Below are positions 1-11,757 of a stretch of DNA of 64,000 bases, piece after piece. Every line of letters begins with the position of its first letter. Position 1 is the stretch's first letter. The notes under the pieces are model-generated. The model saw only the letters and a list, made by a program, of their open reading frames with translations. It searched no databases and was not told the origin of the DNA. Source of the DNA: Hemicentrotus pulcherrimus (lineage: Eukaryota > Echinodermata > Echinoidea > Camarodonta > Strongylocentrotidae); the NCBI GenBank assembly GCA_003118195.1, contig BEXV01000009.1:21216-85215 (forward strand), in the 5' to 3' direction. A program made the position numbers and the translations under genes.

Positions 1-231
1 GGGGGGGGGGGAGTAAAAGAAATAAAAGAAAAGGGAATGAGAGGGGAGGAGAAAACAAAATATGATGGGAACATCATCTGCACACTCCCTTATTTTATGG
101 CCTCTTATAAATAATATTTCATTCATCGAATAAGACTGGTACCCCTTAAACAATGCCAGTCAATATGCTGAGCCACTTGCAAGCAACCTAAATTGACCAC
201 CTTTGTCTTGTTTTGATTTCTTGCGTGTCAG

Positions 232-370
232 GGGTCGAAAGCCTGCTTCTTGCGTGACATCCCATTCTCAGCAATCTACTTTCCAACTTATGCGCATCTC
301 AAGAAATACTTCGCTGACAAAGATGGTCACAACTCGCCTCTTTCCCTTCTCGTATCTGCTACAATCGCTG
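232..370 (+). CDS. SLC25A12/13: SLC25A12/13 exon (end of carrier repeat 2, start of repeat 3)
   Basis: The acceptor is a pyrimidine-rich tract ending in tcag before 232; the donor is gtaagatg at 371. It starts in phase 0 and ends one base into a Gly codon. It reads [20 protein letters not shown] and ends SLLVSATIA(G), which is repeat 2 helix 4 running into helix 5. Confidence 0.95.
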
Positions 371-3300
371 GTAAGATGTCTATTGCCCTTATCATGTCAT
401 AAGTCATGATTTAGTTGTGGGAGTTTTACATTGTCAACCTCCTTTTGCTTTAGCCTAGATAGCAAAGGGATACAGGTGACAATGTTCAGACATTACAAAG
501 TCGGGGACACGCAATGTTTAATGCTACCATCCCCCCTCCCACCATCTCCCAATTCTGTAGTTTAATGCTGAGCTATTATTATGTTTGATCTCATTTTTAT
601 TTTTATGCCTCCGTTACGAAGTAGCCGGAGGCATTATGTTTTCGGGTTGTCCATCCGTCCGTACGTCCCGTTCTCGTGATCGCGTTATCTGAAGAACCAA
701 TTGATCATTTCCTGCTAAACTTTGGTCATGTATGTATCTTGCAGAGTCGATGAACTGATTAGATTTTGGGGTCACGAAGTCAAAGGTCACATGGCTCATT
801 ATGTATGCAAAAACAGCTCGTGATCTTGTTATCTCAAAAACCGATCGATGGATTCCTGCCAAACTTTGGTCATGTATGTATCTTGCAAAGCCAATGAACT
901 GATTAGATTTTGCGGTCACAAGGTCAAAGGTCAAAGGTCAAAGGTCACATGGCTCATTATGTATGCAAAAACAGCTCGTGATCGCGTTATCTCAAGAACC
1001 GATTGATGGATTCCTGCCAAACTTTGATCATGTATGTTACTTGCAAAGCCGATGAACTGATTCGATTTTGGGGTCACAAGGTCAAAGGTCACAGGGCTCA
1101 TTATGTATGCAAAAACAGCTCGTGATCGCATTATCATTAGAACAGATTGTCTGATTCCTGCCAAACTTAGATTATGTATGTATATTGCAGAGCCAATGAA
1201 CCGAATACATTCTTGGGTCATGAGGTCAAAGGTCAAAGGTCATTGGCTCATTATGTGTGCAAAAATAGCTTGTGAAGGCATTCTCATTAGAACTGACAGA
1301 TGAATTACTAATTAACTCTGGACATCTTGCAGAGCCAATGAACGGAGTAAATTTTAGGGTCATGAGGTCAAAGATCAAAGGGTCATACATGTATGTGTAT
1401 TTAAAAAATTGCTTGTTATCACAATATTCTGAAAACCTGTTAATGGATTACAATTTAACTTGAATTTGAAATATTCCCTTTGTTTTGGTTTGTAAAATTG
1501 CTCTATGACGGAGGCATCATTTTTGACTGCGCGCAGTCAAAATTCCATCTAGTTTTATTACATATGCATGACTTATTGAATAAAGAAGAGATTTATATTT
1601 TTTGTATTTATTATAAGCTTTAGTTGGTATTCTTAAGTCTGACAATGGTGCGCTAGGAAACACCCGTATTAAGCGCCTAATAAATGTTATGTATTATTAT
1701 TATTATTAAAAAGTTGAGGATTATGTGTGTGTGTAGGCAAACTTTCATTTATCCATAGTGTATAAAGCATCTCTGTGGTCAGAGTCCATCTCGCAAACAT
1801 CAGCTGTTTTTTCAAAAAAGCTATAGCAATTATGCTGCAAGGATATGAATTCAATTTGGATACATAAGTCAACTTCTCTTTTAAAATATGATGATAAGTG
1901 GTGTTAAGAAATGTCTAGATACACAAATTTGACATGTTTTGTTTGATCAGGTGCACCTGCTGCATACTCTGTCACACCGGCCGATGTGATCAAGACAAGA
2001 CTACAGGTGGAAGCGAGACGCGGACAGACCACGTACAACGGAGTGATAGATTGTGCTAGGAAGATCTACCAACAAGAGGGTTTCAATGCATTCTGGAAAG
2101 GAGGACCCGGTAAGGATCTTTGGAGTTGAATGTGGGTGACCTGGCATTTGCTCTGGTGACATTTACTCTGGACTTTATTTCATCCAAAGTGTAGGGCTAG
2201 GGTTACAATTGTATTTTGGGTTAATGGTTATAGCATGCTGTTTTTATGTTTTCGTTTGTCCCGTTCTCGTGATCGCGTTTTCTCAAGAACCAATTGATGG
2301 ATTCCCGCCAAACTTTGGTCATGTTTTTATCTTGCAGAGCCAATGAATTGATTAGATTGTATGGTCATGTATATGAAAAATAGCTTGTAATCATGATATT
2401 CTGAAAACATTTTAATGGATTACAATCAAACTTGAATTCTAAAAAATTGCTTCTGTTTTGGTTTGTAAAATTGCTCCATGGCAGAGGCATCAAGGTCCAT
2501 CTAGTTCTTCTAGGGTTGAAGTTAGAAATTAGGTTTGTGTAGAAAAATTGATAGTGGAGCAATAAACACACATTGGGTTATATTCTAACATTTGCATAGT
2601 TGCAAAACATCTCTTCATCTATATGAAGAAACTGATGGAGGTAATGTCAAATTGTGATCATGTTAAGATTTGTTTCAAATTTCATTATTGACTTAACATT
2701 CATAATCTTTAATATGTGATTTGATCTCTTCCCTCTCCAGCACGTATCTTTCGATCATCACCTCAGTTTGGTGTCACCCTGCTAACATATGAGCTCCTAC
2801 AGAGAGCTATGCCATTAGACTTTGGAGGAAGGTAAGCAGTCATGTCTTTCTTTTCCTTTTTTTTTTTGAATTTGTATTTATTTATATTTTTTCCCCTTTT
2901 TTTCTACTTCTCATATTCAGAAGAGGAATTTGGGGGATTATTAAATATCGGGACACAAACTGATGTTTTCATCGCAAAGGGTGAAAAAGCAAGGATCACA
3001 TATAGCTACAATAGCAATTGATTGTATAAATCGATAAGAGGGGGTTATGTATTTATGATATAGGTTCTTTATTTTGTAAGTATGGCTTCCTAAAGAAAGA
3101 AAGAAAGATAAATTAATACGTTATTGTGCCAGGAGAGCTTTTTACAAGCATAACCTTGCTTAGTAGCACTCTAGTGAAGTACCATTTGATCAAACTTTGA
3201 AAGAAAGAATATATTTATAACTTATTTTCTACCTCCTCTATACAATTTTATAATTCTATCTGTAATATATTGAACACATGTAATCAAACTTCAAAAGGAA

Positions 3301-3585
3301 GAATATATTTACATTTTATTTTCTAGTTCCTTTATACTATTTTAAAATTCTTTCTATGATATATTGAACACTTTTTCATTAAACTGCCCTTATTGTTTGT
3401 TTATTCTCTGTAGCCGACCGGAGGGATCCCAAGTGAAGCGTTCCCATCATCCAGCTGACCTACCCCCAGTCAACCCAGATCATATCGGTGGCATGCAACT
3501 AGCTGTGGCTACCTTCTCCGGTGTGGAGACAAAGTTTGGTCTCTTACTACCAAAATTCAGAAACCAGCAGCCACAAGCAACCTAA
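232..3585 (+). CDS. SLC25A12/13: Mitochondrial aspartate/glutamate carrier (aralar/citrin), C-terminal part, 4 exons
   Basis: Gene-level entry; coding exons are 232-370, 1951-2109, 2741-2831 and 3414-3585, giving 561 bp (186 residues plus TAA). The family exchanges mitochondrial aspartate for cytosolic glutamate plus a proton across the inner membrane and feeds the malate-aspartate shuttle. Visible here are the end of carrier repeat 2 ([15 protein letters not shown]), the repeat 3 signature PADVIKTRL (the P-x-D-x-x-K-x-R motif), the helix 6 segment [17 protein letters not shown], and the family-specific tail [22 protein letters not shown]. All junctions are GT-AG, with phases 1, 1 and 2, and the frame stays open. 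The N-terminal EF-hand half and repeat 1 lie upstream of the window. The match to human citrin/aralar is recalled, not computed. Invertebrates usually have one gene for the vertebrate pair, so I do not choose between A12 and A13. Confidence 0.96.
589..1552 (+). mobile_element. Helitron/HINE-like non-autonomous element with internal 144-bp minisatellite
   Basis: It lies in the first visible carrier intron. Near the left end is a hairpin, GCCTCCG (607-613) pairing with CGGAGGC (626-632). The body has about five head-to-tail units starting near 673, 817, 975, 1119 and 1269. The spacings are 144, 158, 144 and 150; the 158 spacing is 144 plus two extra 7-bp AGGTCAA steps. The right end has a perfect 22-bp palindrome at 1521-1542 followed by CTAG at 1549-1552 and then T, which is how Helitron-type 3' ends look. 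The left edge (TC at 589) is uncertain and could be near 605. No coding potential is seen. The assignment to Helitron/HINE is an inference. Confidence 0.65.
1640..1710 (+). repeat. Truncated SINE tail
   Basis: The sequence gtattaagcgcctaataaat followed by an (ATT)n run resembles the 3' ends of the SINE copies near 6750 and 7960. Only the tail is present. Confidence 0.45.
1951..2109 (+). CDS. SLC25A12/13: SLC25A12/13 exon (carrier repeat 3 signature)
   Basis: The acceptor gatcag precedes 1951 and the donor gtaagg starts at 2110. It reads (G)[19 protein letters not shown], then [19 protein letters not shown] and [16 protein letters not shown] is the mitochondrial-carrier signature of repeat 3, and EGFNAFWKG is the matrix-helix motif that follows it. 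Confidence 0.97.
2240..2504 (+). mobile_element. Second, internally deleted copy of the Helitron-like element
   Basis: It lies in the next carrier intron. It shares the cgttctcgtgatcgcg unit start, the ccaaactttggtcatgt block and the 3' region tttggtttgtaaaattgctc with the 589-1552 copy. It also ends in a CTAG (2501-2504) followed by T. It has one minisatellite unit only and lacks the 22-bp palindrome. Confidence 0.6.
2741..2831 (+). CDS. SLC25A12/13: SLC25A12/13 exon (repeat 3, helix 6)
   Basis: The acceptor ctctccag precedes 2741 and the donor gtaagc starts at 2832. It reads [20 protein letters not shown] and ends [10 protein letters not shown]. The [14 protein letters not shown] block is strongly diagnostic of aralar/citrin. 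Confidence 0.97.
3414..3585 (+). CDS. SLC25A12/13: SLC25A12/13 terminal coding exon with stop
   Basis: The acceptor is ctgtag before 3414, and an AG|C codon gives Ser at the junction. The tail contains [20 protein letters not shown] and KFGLLLPKF and ends QQPQAT before TAA at 3583-3585. The non-conserved linker before NPDH is [11 protein letters not shown]. Confidence 0.95.
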
Positions 3586-3763
3586 TCCTACAACTAGGAG
3601 CAATGTTTTTTTTTTTAATTTAAACCCAGCGTAGAGCTGCTTATATTCTACTTTTCAAAAAAGTATAGCTTATAGATGTATATGATAAGAGGCAAGTTGG
3701 TTTTCCTTACACTTAAAAGGCATGCAGGTTGAATGTTCCAGTGCGTGTTGTACGAGACTAGAG

Positions 3764-4185
3764 TATATACTATATATTGATCTTTTATATACAGAACACC
3801 TTAAAAAGGGGTTTATAGGAGCTGGGAGCTAAGGCGACGATGACATGGGTCATGTGTTTGGATTTGAGGTCATAGTGAAAAGAATCTAGTCATATAAAAA
3901 CATGGTGTTATAGTGGTCTTTGACAAGATCATCACTAATGTTACTGACTCCTACCTATGGAGAAACAGATGGAATATATACTATATTGGTCTTTTATATA
4001 CAAAACACCTTAAAAAGGGGTTTATACGAGCTGGGAGCTAAGGCGAAGATGACATAGTCATGTGTTTTGATGTGAGGTCATAATGAAAGTGAATCTAGTC
4101 ACATAACTGACAACATGGTGTTAAAGTGGTCTTTAAACAAGATTCATCACAAATGAATCTGACTCTTACCTGTGCAGCAAAGTCA
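3764..4185 (+). repeat. Imperfect 209-bp tandem duplication in the carrier 3' region
   Basis: The block aacaccttaaaaaggggttt occurs at 3795 and again at 4004, and the two copies stay alignable through gagctgggagctaaggcg and catggtgtta. The copies differ by scattered substitutions and small indels, so the duplication is not recent. Confidence 0.8.
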
Positions 4186-6437
4186 ATTGAAGGACAAGTT
4201 GCTGATATTAAAGCGCTGTGTTTGTGCACTACTGAAATCGGAAGAAACCTTGCTACTAATGAATCGTGGACAATACAGGGCTTTAAAGTGATGTTGCATG
4301 TGATTGAAGTTATTCACTAGTCATTCATACTTAGTTTGTTGCAAGTATATTGAAGAAATATCAAAACTGACATTGTAAATGTGTGCAGTTTTTTTAGTTG
4401 ATAAACGGTACAACTGTCTGTTTTTTTAATACTATTGTATGATTTGAAAATTAGCAATTGAGACTTGATTTGTTTGAGATATACTACATGAAATATCAGG
4501 TTTTGACTGAATGAATTTATTGGTCATATTTATGTTGGGAATTTTGTTTCAGGTTAAGTTTACTGCCCCTCTTGCATTGCAGTGTTGATTGTAAGTAGTA
4601 CTAGGTATAGGATTATATTCTACATTATTCTTGCACTTAACCTGTCAGCATTATTCAGGGGTGTGAATCCACGATTGTCAGAAAGAGTGGCCCCAAAAAT
4701 GTCCTGACTAATTTTTCTCAGGAACATGATTTTAGGAATCCTGCTAGTCCACTCCAGGATGTCACATTGGAGAGGGGGGGGGTTAGGAGCCTTTATCTTT
4801 CTGCACATTTCCTGCCCTTCTGCCTGAAGGTCTTGGAAGGTTGGCTGCAGTGTTATTTCACTCTGACAAAGCCCCTCTTTTATATGCGTTCCCCTTTTTT
4901 TCTCCAGTTGTTACACCCCCTCCTTTGGCCCCTAATTGAGTTCTTTACTCTGTAAGACTAGCTGACATCAAAAAGATTGTATATATGTTTCAGATCATAA
5001 AGCTTGTACTAAAGCTTGATTGTGAAAATGTGAAAATTCAATCTATGGAATTACTACCAGTCAGATGAACCTCTTCAGGGACTTGTACTAGTATTGGAAG
5101 TTCATAATGCCGGAAAACCTACTGATGTACTTATTTCAGTAAAATAAGCACTTATTTATCCGACTAAAATCTTTGAAATTCTCTCTCTCTAAGATTAAGC
5201 TCAGGGGAATGCTGTGATTAAATGCAAGGTGCAATCAAACTATCTTTGGCAAGGTCATTTCAGGACTTGATCTTCATCAGTGCTGATGTTAGGAGGCATT
5301 TTAGTTTGCTTTGTAAAATGCATTCAAGGAAAACTTTTTAGACCATATCCAAGAATATGAAGCCATAACCACTCTCCAATGGTAGTAGATAAACTCTACA
5401 TTCTTGTAATTGATTTGAAGTTTGCCAATCTATGCAACTGTTTTTGTGAATAAGAAGTGTGTTCTTGTGGTACACATCTTGCCTTGTAAGTGTCGAAATG
5501 AGATCGAAATGACTTTAATGATTGCCAATAATTTCAATTTTCTTTAATTTTTGAATGTGAATGGCTCTTGAAGTTATCTTTTATTATTTGCCAAATCTTT
5601 TTCTGTGATATTGATAGAATGATAGGCACAAATAGGTTGGATTATGTAACCTAACTGGACAACATTGTGGTATTTACGTTGCAGTATTAACCCTTGTCAT
5701 GAATCTCCCCTTTTCCCTGACTTTTCTTTTTGGGTGGAAGATAGTCATCTCTATCTGTCTTTTTCATTATTGTCTCTAGTTTGATATTGGACTCTCCTTG
5801 TTTTTAAAGACATTAGAAGGCTCTCTCTCTCTCTATCTCTATTGATAAATAATTTCATCCATGAATATCAGAGATCAAATTGTATTTCAATTGAATTATT
5901 AACATTACTTTTGTTGATATGTATTATTTTTTTCTTTACAGATGTGAGATTTAGTAAAAATGTACGATGCATCTTGATTTTTTAAAACTATGGTTAGGCC
6001 TGTGTTATTGTGTATAGTTGCCATTCTTTTAAATCGCGTTGAAATTTAACTCATACAATTTGAGTTATTGGTCTCTGTAGGCAGATTGTCACTTTGGAGC
6101 CAAAAGTGCATTGACCCTGCATTAACGCCCTTCTGGCCTCCGTACAGACGAGATAATCTTTTATAGGGGTGACTATTAAACTAGATGTGAATGTACCATG
6201 CTATAGTGGGTGTTAAGCTAATGGCTAGATTACAGTTGCTAGTGATAATACCACATCAAAACATGACTTTTGTTAAATTGTAGATAGATCAAATTTCTAT
6301 ATTTTTGTTGATACCTAGGTCACAGATGGGTTTGCTGTATTAACAAAATCTTCTTTTAGTTATATGAATTCTTGATTTATGTATTGTGTGTGATTTACGA
6401 AAGCCCTTATGGTACTTTGTCCTCATTGCATGCCATT

Positions 6438-6793
6438 GGGAGTGTCGTGGTCAAGTGGTTTAAGGCCCTTGACTTTGAGATGCGAAGGTCGAGCGTTCGA
6501 TATCTCGACACGGCACTAATATCCTTTGGCAAGATATTAACCTGTACTTGCTACTCTCCACCCAGGTGTTAAATGCTTTCCCGGTAGGATGTGACAGTCA
6601 TTGTTGGTCAAACATTTTTTTAGCATCATGTAACGCCTGGCTGGAATGCTCCCCAGGGAGTGGAGATGGTGCACACATTGTGTGCGGGCAAGGACTGAAT
6701 CCAATGACCAGGGTAATAGTGTATGTGTAAAGCGCTTAGAGACATTTGTATTAAGCGCTATATAAAAACTAAATATTATTATTATTATTATTG
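6438..6793 (+). mobile_element. tRNA-derived SINE, near full length
   Basis: The head has an A-box-like tggtcaagtggtttaagg and a B-box-like gcgttcgatatc. The body includes the cgcctggctggaatgctccc block. The tail is agcgctatataaa followed by (ATT)n ending at about 6792. The design (tRNA head, conserved body, AGCGCTATATAA tail) is common in marine invertebrate SINEs. The family name is not assigned. Confidence 0.75.
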
Positions 6794-7086
6794 GTCCTGC
6801 ACACCATTGGTAGAATGCTAACAAAACAGATAATATGTTACATATACTGTATTGGGGATAGACTTGGGTAACTGACTGAACCTAACCCTGACCCTTAAAC
6901 AATGCTTGTAGGATTAATGATTTTTATGTCTACGGGGGTAGTAACTTTCACTTATTTCTCTTCTATATATGGCATGTGCTATCTCATTTTCTCTCTCTTT
7001 GGTTCTTCCAGTATCATAACATTTTTGGATGAATGATATGTGTTTTTAGGATTCAATAATGCCACCCCCCCCCCCTTTTTTTAAAG

Positions 7087-7092
7087 AATAAA
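7087..7092 (+). terminator. Possible polyadenylation signal for the carrier gene
   Basis: This is the first AATAAA hexamer after the carrier stop, 3.5 kb downstream. The later one at 8845 has a better downstream context. Confidence 0.15.
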
Positions 7093-7606
7093 TTGCCAAA
7101 AGACTTCTAAAGTTGCAGTAATATCATCCACTAATTATATATTTTTGAAATGTTTTGTGTTTAATACCATACATTACTTGAAAGACTAAAAACCAGTGAT
7201 AGCTAGTAAAATACCTTGAAACTCCATTGTTCCCTATACTTAGTGAGGGCTGGGCCTTTCACTGTAAGGTACAGGGTAAGATCGAATCTGTATATTTAAA
7301 TGTATTAATTTGTTGTTATAAAGATATCAGCAGTTTACTTAAAGTATCTAGACTGCATTTCACAAGCGTTATTGATTTGACTTGGGATAAACTCAATTTA
7401 AAAATAAGAAAACATTTGGAAATAATAAACTGTGAAATGTATCTTATTATAACTTGAAATGGAAGGTTTACAAATTGGTTACATGCCTAATTTTTTCTGT
7501 TACCGGTATATTTTTTTTTCGACACAATGGACCAGTGGAATGAGTTATTATTGTAACGAGCTCTTGTTATACAGATAGTGATCGTGTTCTCTACTTCATG
7601 GGCATT

Positions 7607-7608
<2 letters not shown>

Positions 7609-7651
<43 letters not shown>
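7609..7651. repeat. (TA)n microsatellite
   Basis: About 21 uninterrupted TA units. Confidence 0.95.
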
Positions 7652-7653
<2 letters not shown>

Positions 7654-7739
7654 TTGCCGTGTCCTTAATAGACAGCACATGTCCAGGCTATCGAAATGTC
7701 TTGAAGTGTGCTATGTTTATTGACTAGATCAATCAGAAG

Positions 7740-8013
7740 TTGGTTTCATGGCCTGTACAGTTGGCAAGGGAGATGGGTTGTCTTCTACAGAGCCAGAAGG
7801 CCATTCTCTTGTATCATGTCATCACTTCAATGCCGCCTGGCTGGAATGCTCCCCAGGGAGTAGAGAATGTGCATACATTGTGTGTGGGTAAGCCTGAATC
7901 TAATGACCGGGATAATGATATATATATATATATATATATCTGTAAAGCGCTTTGAGAGGGCCTTCAGTCCTGAAAAGCGCTATATAAGAACTAGCTGTTA
8001 TTATTATTATTAT
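7740..8013 (+). mobile_element. 5'-truncated SINE of the same family as 6438-6793
   Basis: It shares the cgcctggctggaatgctccc block, the catacattgtgtgtgggtaa region, the agcgctatataa motif and an (ATT)n tail. A (TA)11 expansion at 7918-7939 sits where the other copy reads gtaatagtgtatgtgtaaag. Confidence 0.75.
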
Positions 8014-8844
8014 CACAAAACAGTTTCCCTATATCTAGCTTGTATCATTTAACACACAGTCAATACCCTTCGGACTCTCTAAGACATTTTTTCTTCTTCT
8101 TGTTTGAATAACTTTTGTTAATGAAATGCTGTGCATGCAAGCCTCATGACTTGATATAGAAAGACTTAGAGCTTCCACAATAACCTGTCGTAACTATGAC
8201 TAACTTTGAAATTGTCAATTTGATTAAATCCTAAATGTTATTTTACCTGGTACAAGTAGTCCAGGGTTTCTTCTGAATATTGCAACAAGGTATTTTTTAA
8301 TGTTTTAGACAGGTTTGGTTTCCTCAGAAGCAGCTCCAATGTGTACTTAAAAGCTTCCCTTAAGTTATGTTGGTGCTCGTTTGTCAGGGTTTCTTTGACA
8401 CAAAACTACTTGCCAAGAAAGGAAAGTTCGCAAAGTCATCGCTCTAGAACAAATACTTGTACTTTTTACACCAGCATGTATCCTAAAACGTGTGCATTAA
8501 GCAGCCCTTTCTTACTCTGTAAACTAGCTATTTGAGTGATGGATGTACAGGTACTTGGATTGCTTTGACCCTATAAACCATTGGTATTTATTTCAATCCT
8601 TCTCAAGACAGGTTCTCTTTGTGAGTGTGTTTGAGTATTGGTGTAGCATCCTTGACAGCTAACATGCTCTCTGTGAGTCTAGTCTTCATCACCTGTGATG
8701 TGGTGTGTAGCTAGACCTTTTTAACACTATTGTATTGTATAAATATACAAACTTGGATTGTTTTATGAAAAAATATATCTAGATGATATTCGATTCTACT
8801 ACAGCAACGTTTCTATGGTGACCGAGTGAAGGAACAAGGAAAGG

Positions 8845-8850
8845 AATAAA
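8845..8850 (+). terminator. Candidate polyadenylation signal for the carrier gene
   Basis: AATAAA is followed within 40 bp by a T-rich and GT-containing stretch (gtgctgtgctttttttgta), as expected for a cleavage site. It would imply a 5.3-kb 3' UTR holding two SINEs, so it is uncertain. Confidence 0.25.
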
Positions 8851-9151
8851 TTTGCTGCACAGTGCTGTGCTTTTTTTGTACAGACTTGAAAACAAACTTG
8901 TAAATCTCAATCTGTTTCAAGTATGGATGTATTCTGAAGTGTGTGATATTATTTCTTTGTCTTTTTTTGGGGGGTGGAGGGGTTCAAATATATGTATTTG
9001 GTTTGCATGAAATTGTGTCAGTCATATTTGTGGGTAACACAGTTTAACCAATATATTTAATTTACTCATTGAACGCTGAGCTGTGACACATTGTATAGCA
9101 AGCGTCATAAGCACCAAGCATAGAGAGATATTGGCACGAGACAAAGCTTTT

Positions 9152-9324
9152 ATCATCATCATTATCATCCCCTCTTTATCATCATCATTATCATCCCCTC
9201 TTTATCATCATCATCTTCATTATCATCATCATTATCATCCCCTCTTTATCATTGTCATCATCATCATTATCACCACATTCTTCATCACCATAATCATAAT
9301 CATAATCACTACCATCATCAACCA
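9152..9324. repeat. (ATC/ATT)n satellite-like block
   Basis: TCATCATCATTATCATCCCC-type units of about 26 bp are repeated and then decay into mixed ATC/ATA trinucleotides. The open frame across it is only low complexity. Confidence 0.9.
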
Positions 9325-10805
9325 TTCAATAAGTCCAATGAAACATGCAACCTATAAATCTATCATATTTTGCAAGTCGAATATTGGTTTTTGGCTCTCT
9401 CTCTCTACAAGCCTATAAAAGGAAATGAACTTCTGTGGTCATTAAAAAATTTACCGTTGTAAGGATAGGTTTTATAGTAAGAAAAAAATATACACAAACA
9501 CCAAACAAAAAATCATCACACACATATAAGCACTGAAGGTAAGCCACTTTGATTTTTATTCCATCTCTTTCAAGTCCCAATATTATACATCGTTACTGTC
9601 TTTATGTTTCAGTATACTTAATCAACTATTGAACATAATACGATGACTGGGAGAATTTTCTCCAATGTAAAATGATATGGGGACGAAATCAATCATCTTA
9701 TTAGAGAATACGTTTCAAGGATTAACATTTGTTTATGATATCTTCCATTCCAAAGTGATATTTTTTTTCATTACTGGTTTGTACCGATAGGATTGCTCTT
9801 TCCAAAAATTATCTTTTGCATGAGTCCCAATAGTTAGCTTTATATATGGTGCTTACACATTTAGCCGACTACATTTTTTGGCGGGAAATCATGCTTGAGG
9901 TAGTTGATTGACAGAAAAATCAATTTGGTTGTAGGGGGTCAGCAAATTGCTGTTATAAGCATGTAAACAGATTTATATAAGGGTTGCTAACGGTTCATTG
10001 CTTTGTGCAGCGTAGTGGCGAGAAAAGGTCTGAAAATGCTACATGAAATATGACTGAAAAATAAGACATATGAACCTTTTTATTTAAGGTTTAATGAAGT
10101 TTTTTTTTTTTTTTTTTTTTGGGGGGGGAGGTTCCTTCACTGTAATTTTTTTCTGGAAAAAGATATTGAATTTTCAAATCATCACTTGGAAACATTATCA
10201 ATGAATAATTTAAATTTGATAATGATATTGTATAAAAGTACAACATGGAATCGATCAAATAATTCATATTTTTGGTATGAAAGAGAATGAAAGCTGCAGA
10301 TTATTCACTGGGATTTTCATGAAATCATACTATTGATTTAGGGTTGACTAACTACAATGTCACCATGCTACAAAAGAAATCACTTATGCTAAGTTGATTA
10401 CAATTCAAAATTGAAAACATAAATCATCATTAAACCATAATTGTTTTACCTTGATAAATTATTAATTAATTATTGGGAATAAGAAATGAAAGTACTTGTA
10501 GGTAATAAAATGTATATGTACATTTATTATAAGTTTGCTTTCTGATATAACAAATATGTACATTCATATTGTTAATAACAATAATCACATCACATATGAA
10601 TATTATTCGATTTCATTTTCATTCCACTTGTTAGACTACTCCTCACACGTCTTCACACTTTCTTCAGTCAAACTTTTGATAATGAAATATTCATTTGCAA
10701 ATAATAAGATAATCAGTCGGATTCAGTCCTGAAATATGATAAACATGTACCGTTTACTCGACTAAGTTATGGCATATGTTCATGTTGATTGAAACGGCGA
10801 TACGG

Positions 10806-10811
10806 TTTATT
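10806..10811 (-). terminator. Candidate polyadenylation signal for the PDE11-like gene
   Basis: TTTATT on the + strand is AATAAA in the sense of the phosphodiesterase gene. It is the nearest such hexamer I found, about 1.5 kb past the stop. No supporting downstream element is clear. Confidence 0.2.
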
Positions 10812-10917
10812 TCTTTAGAAGTAGAGAAAATGCGTATACAATTAGAACTGATATTTCGTTTACCGTGAAGAGTATTAATTTTTTGCCTTTTGTGACATGC
10901 ACATGATTTGGCATTAA

Positions 10918-11122
10918 ACTATCAATAATTACACTGCCATACTTGTAGCTACTTGCGCCCTCTATATAGAAAACTTCCCAAATCGGTGCCTCTTGGTCCC
11001 CCATGATCCTCTTTTTCTTATGTTAAATGAGAGCTGAGTTAAAGAGATAGCCACCTGTCACAGTGACCTCGATGGCTCTCTGTTTGGTCTAATCCCTTCG
11101 GACCCAGAAGTGGTGACGGTCT
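10918..11122 (-). mobile_element. TTAA-flanked MITE, family A copy 2 (inverted relative to copy 1)
   Basis: It aligns in reverse complement with 16546-16737 over the gggattagacc block, the gacaggtgg.tatctc block and ctatatagagggcgc. TTAA flanks lie at 10914-10917 and 11123-11126. The right end retains the AG start when read inward; the left end is eroded (AC in place of AG). Confidence 0.65.
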
Positions 11123-11675
11123 TTAACAGAACGGCATTTTAACAAGTGAGTTATTTCCATCATGGCATACAATTTATGAATTCCTTTTATAGGAATTTGT
11201 TACTGTCATGACAAACCTATTGTTTTTCTTTTGTATTTACTGTAGCATAAAGGTACGGGAATTTACTTTTCATAAAACAAAATTATGGATAATTTAACCT
11301 TTATCACGGAGATCATCGTTGGAGATAAAGACCCTTTTTGTATTAAGATTAGAATAAAAGTAGATTAAATGCTAATGTTGTATGAAATTACAATGTTCAA
11401 TCTATTTGCATTTTTGTATAACGTTATGCAGTTGAGAATTTATCTTGTTTTTCTTATTCTTTTTTTTGGGGGGGGGCGAGGGCTGGTAAAGGGGTTTCCA
11501 ACTACTTCAAACTTTCAACTTTTTTCTTTACATGACAGTTTGTATTTTGAACGTTGAAGACGATTTATATACTGCAGAGAGCAATATCAGAACCCTGTGA
11601 CTATGCATTTCAGTATGAAATCATACCAAAATGACTCGTTAATACCAACTTACACTCCGTTTCCATCTTCCTCAT

Positions 11676-11676
11676 C

Positions 11677-11722
<46 letters not shown>

Positions 11723-11725
11723 CTA

Positions 11726-11757
<32 letters not shown>

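Noticed and set aside
589..1552. Regularly spaced repeats considered as a CRISPR-like array
   Set aside because: Units of about 144 bp are contiguous with no unique spacers, and the genome is eukaryotic.
9083..9418. 111-residue frame rich in Ile/His/Ser
   Set aside because: Translation of an (ATC/ATT) satellite.
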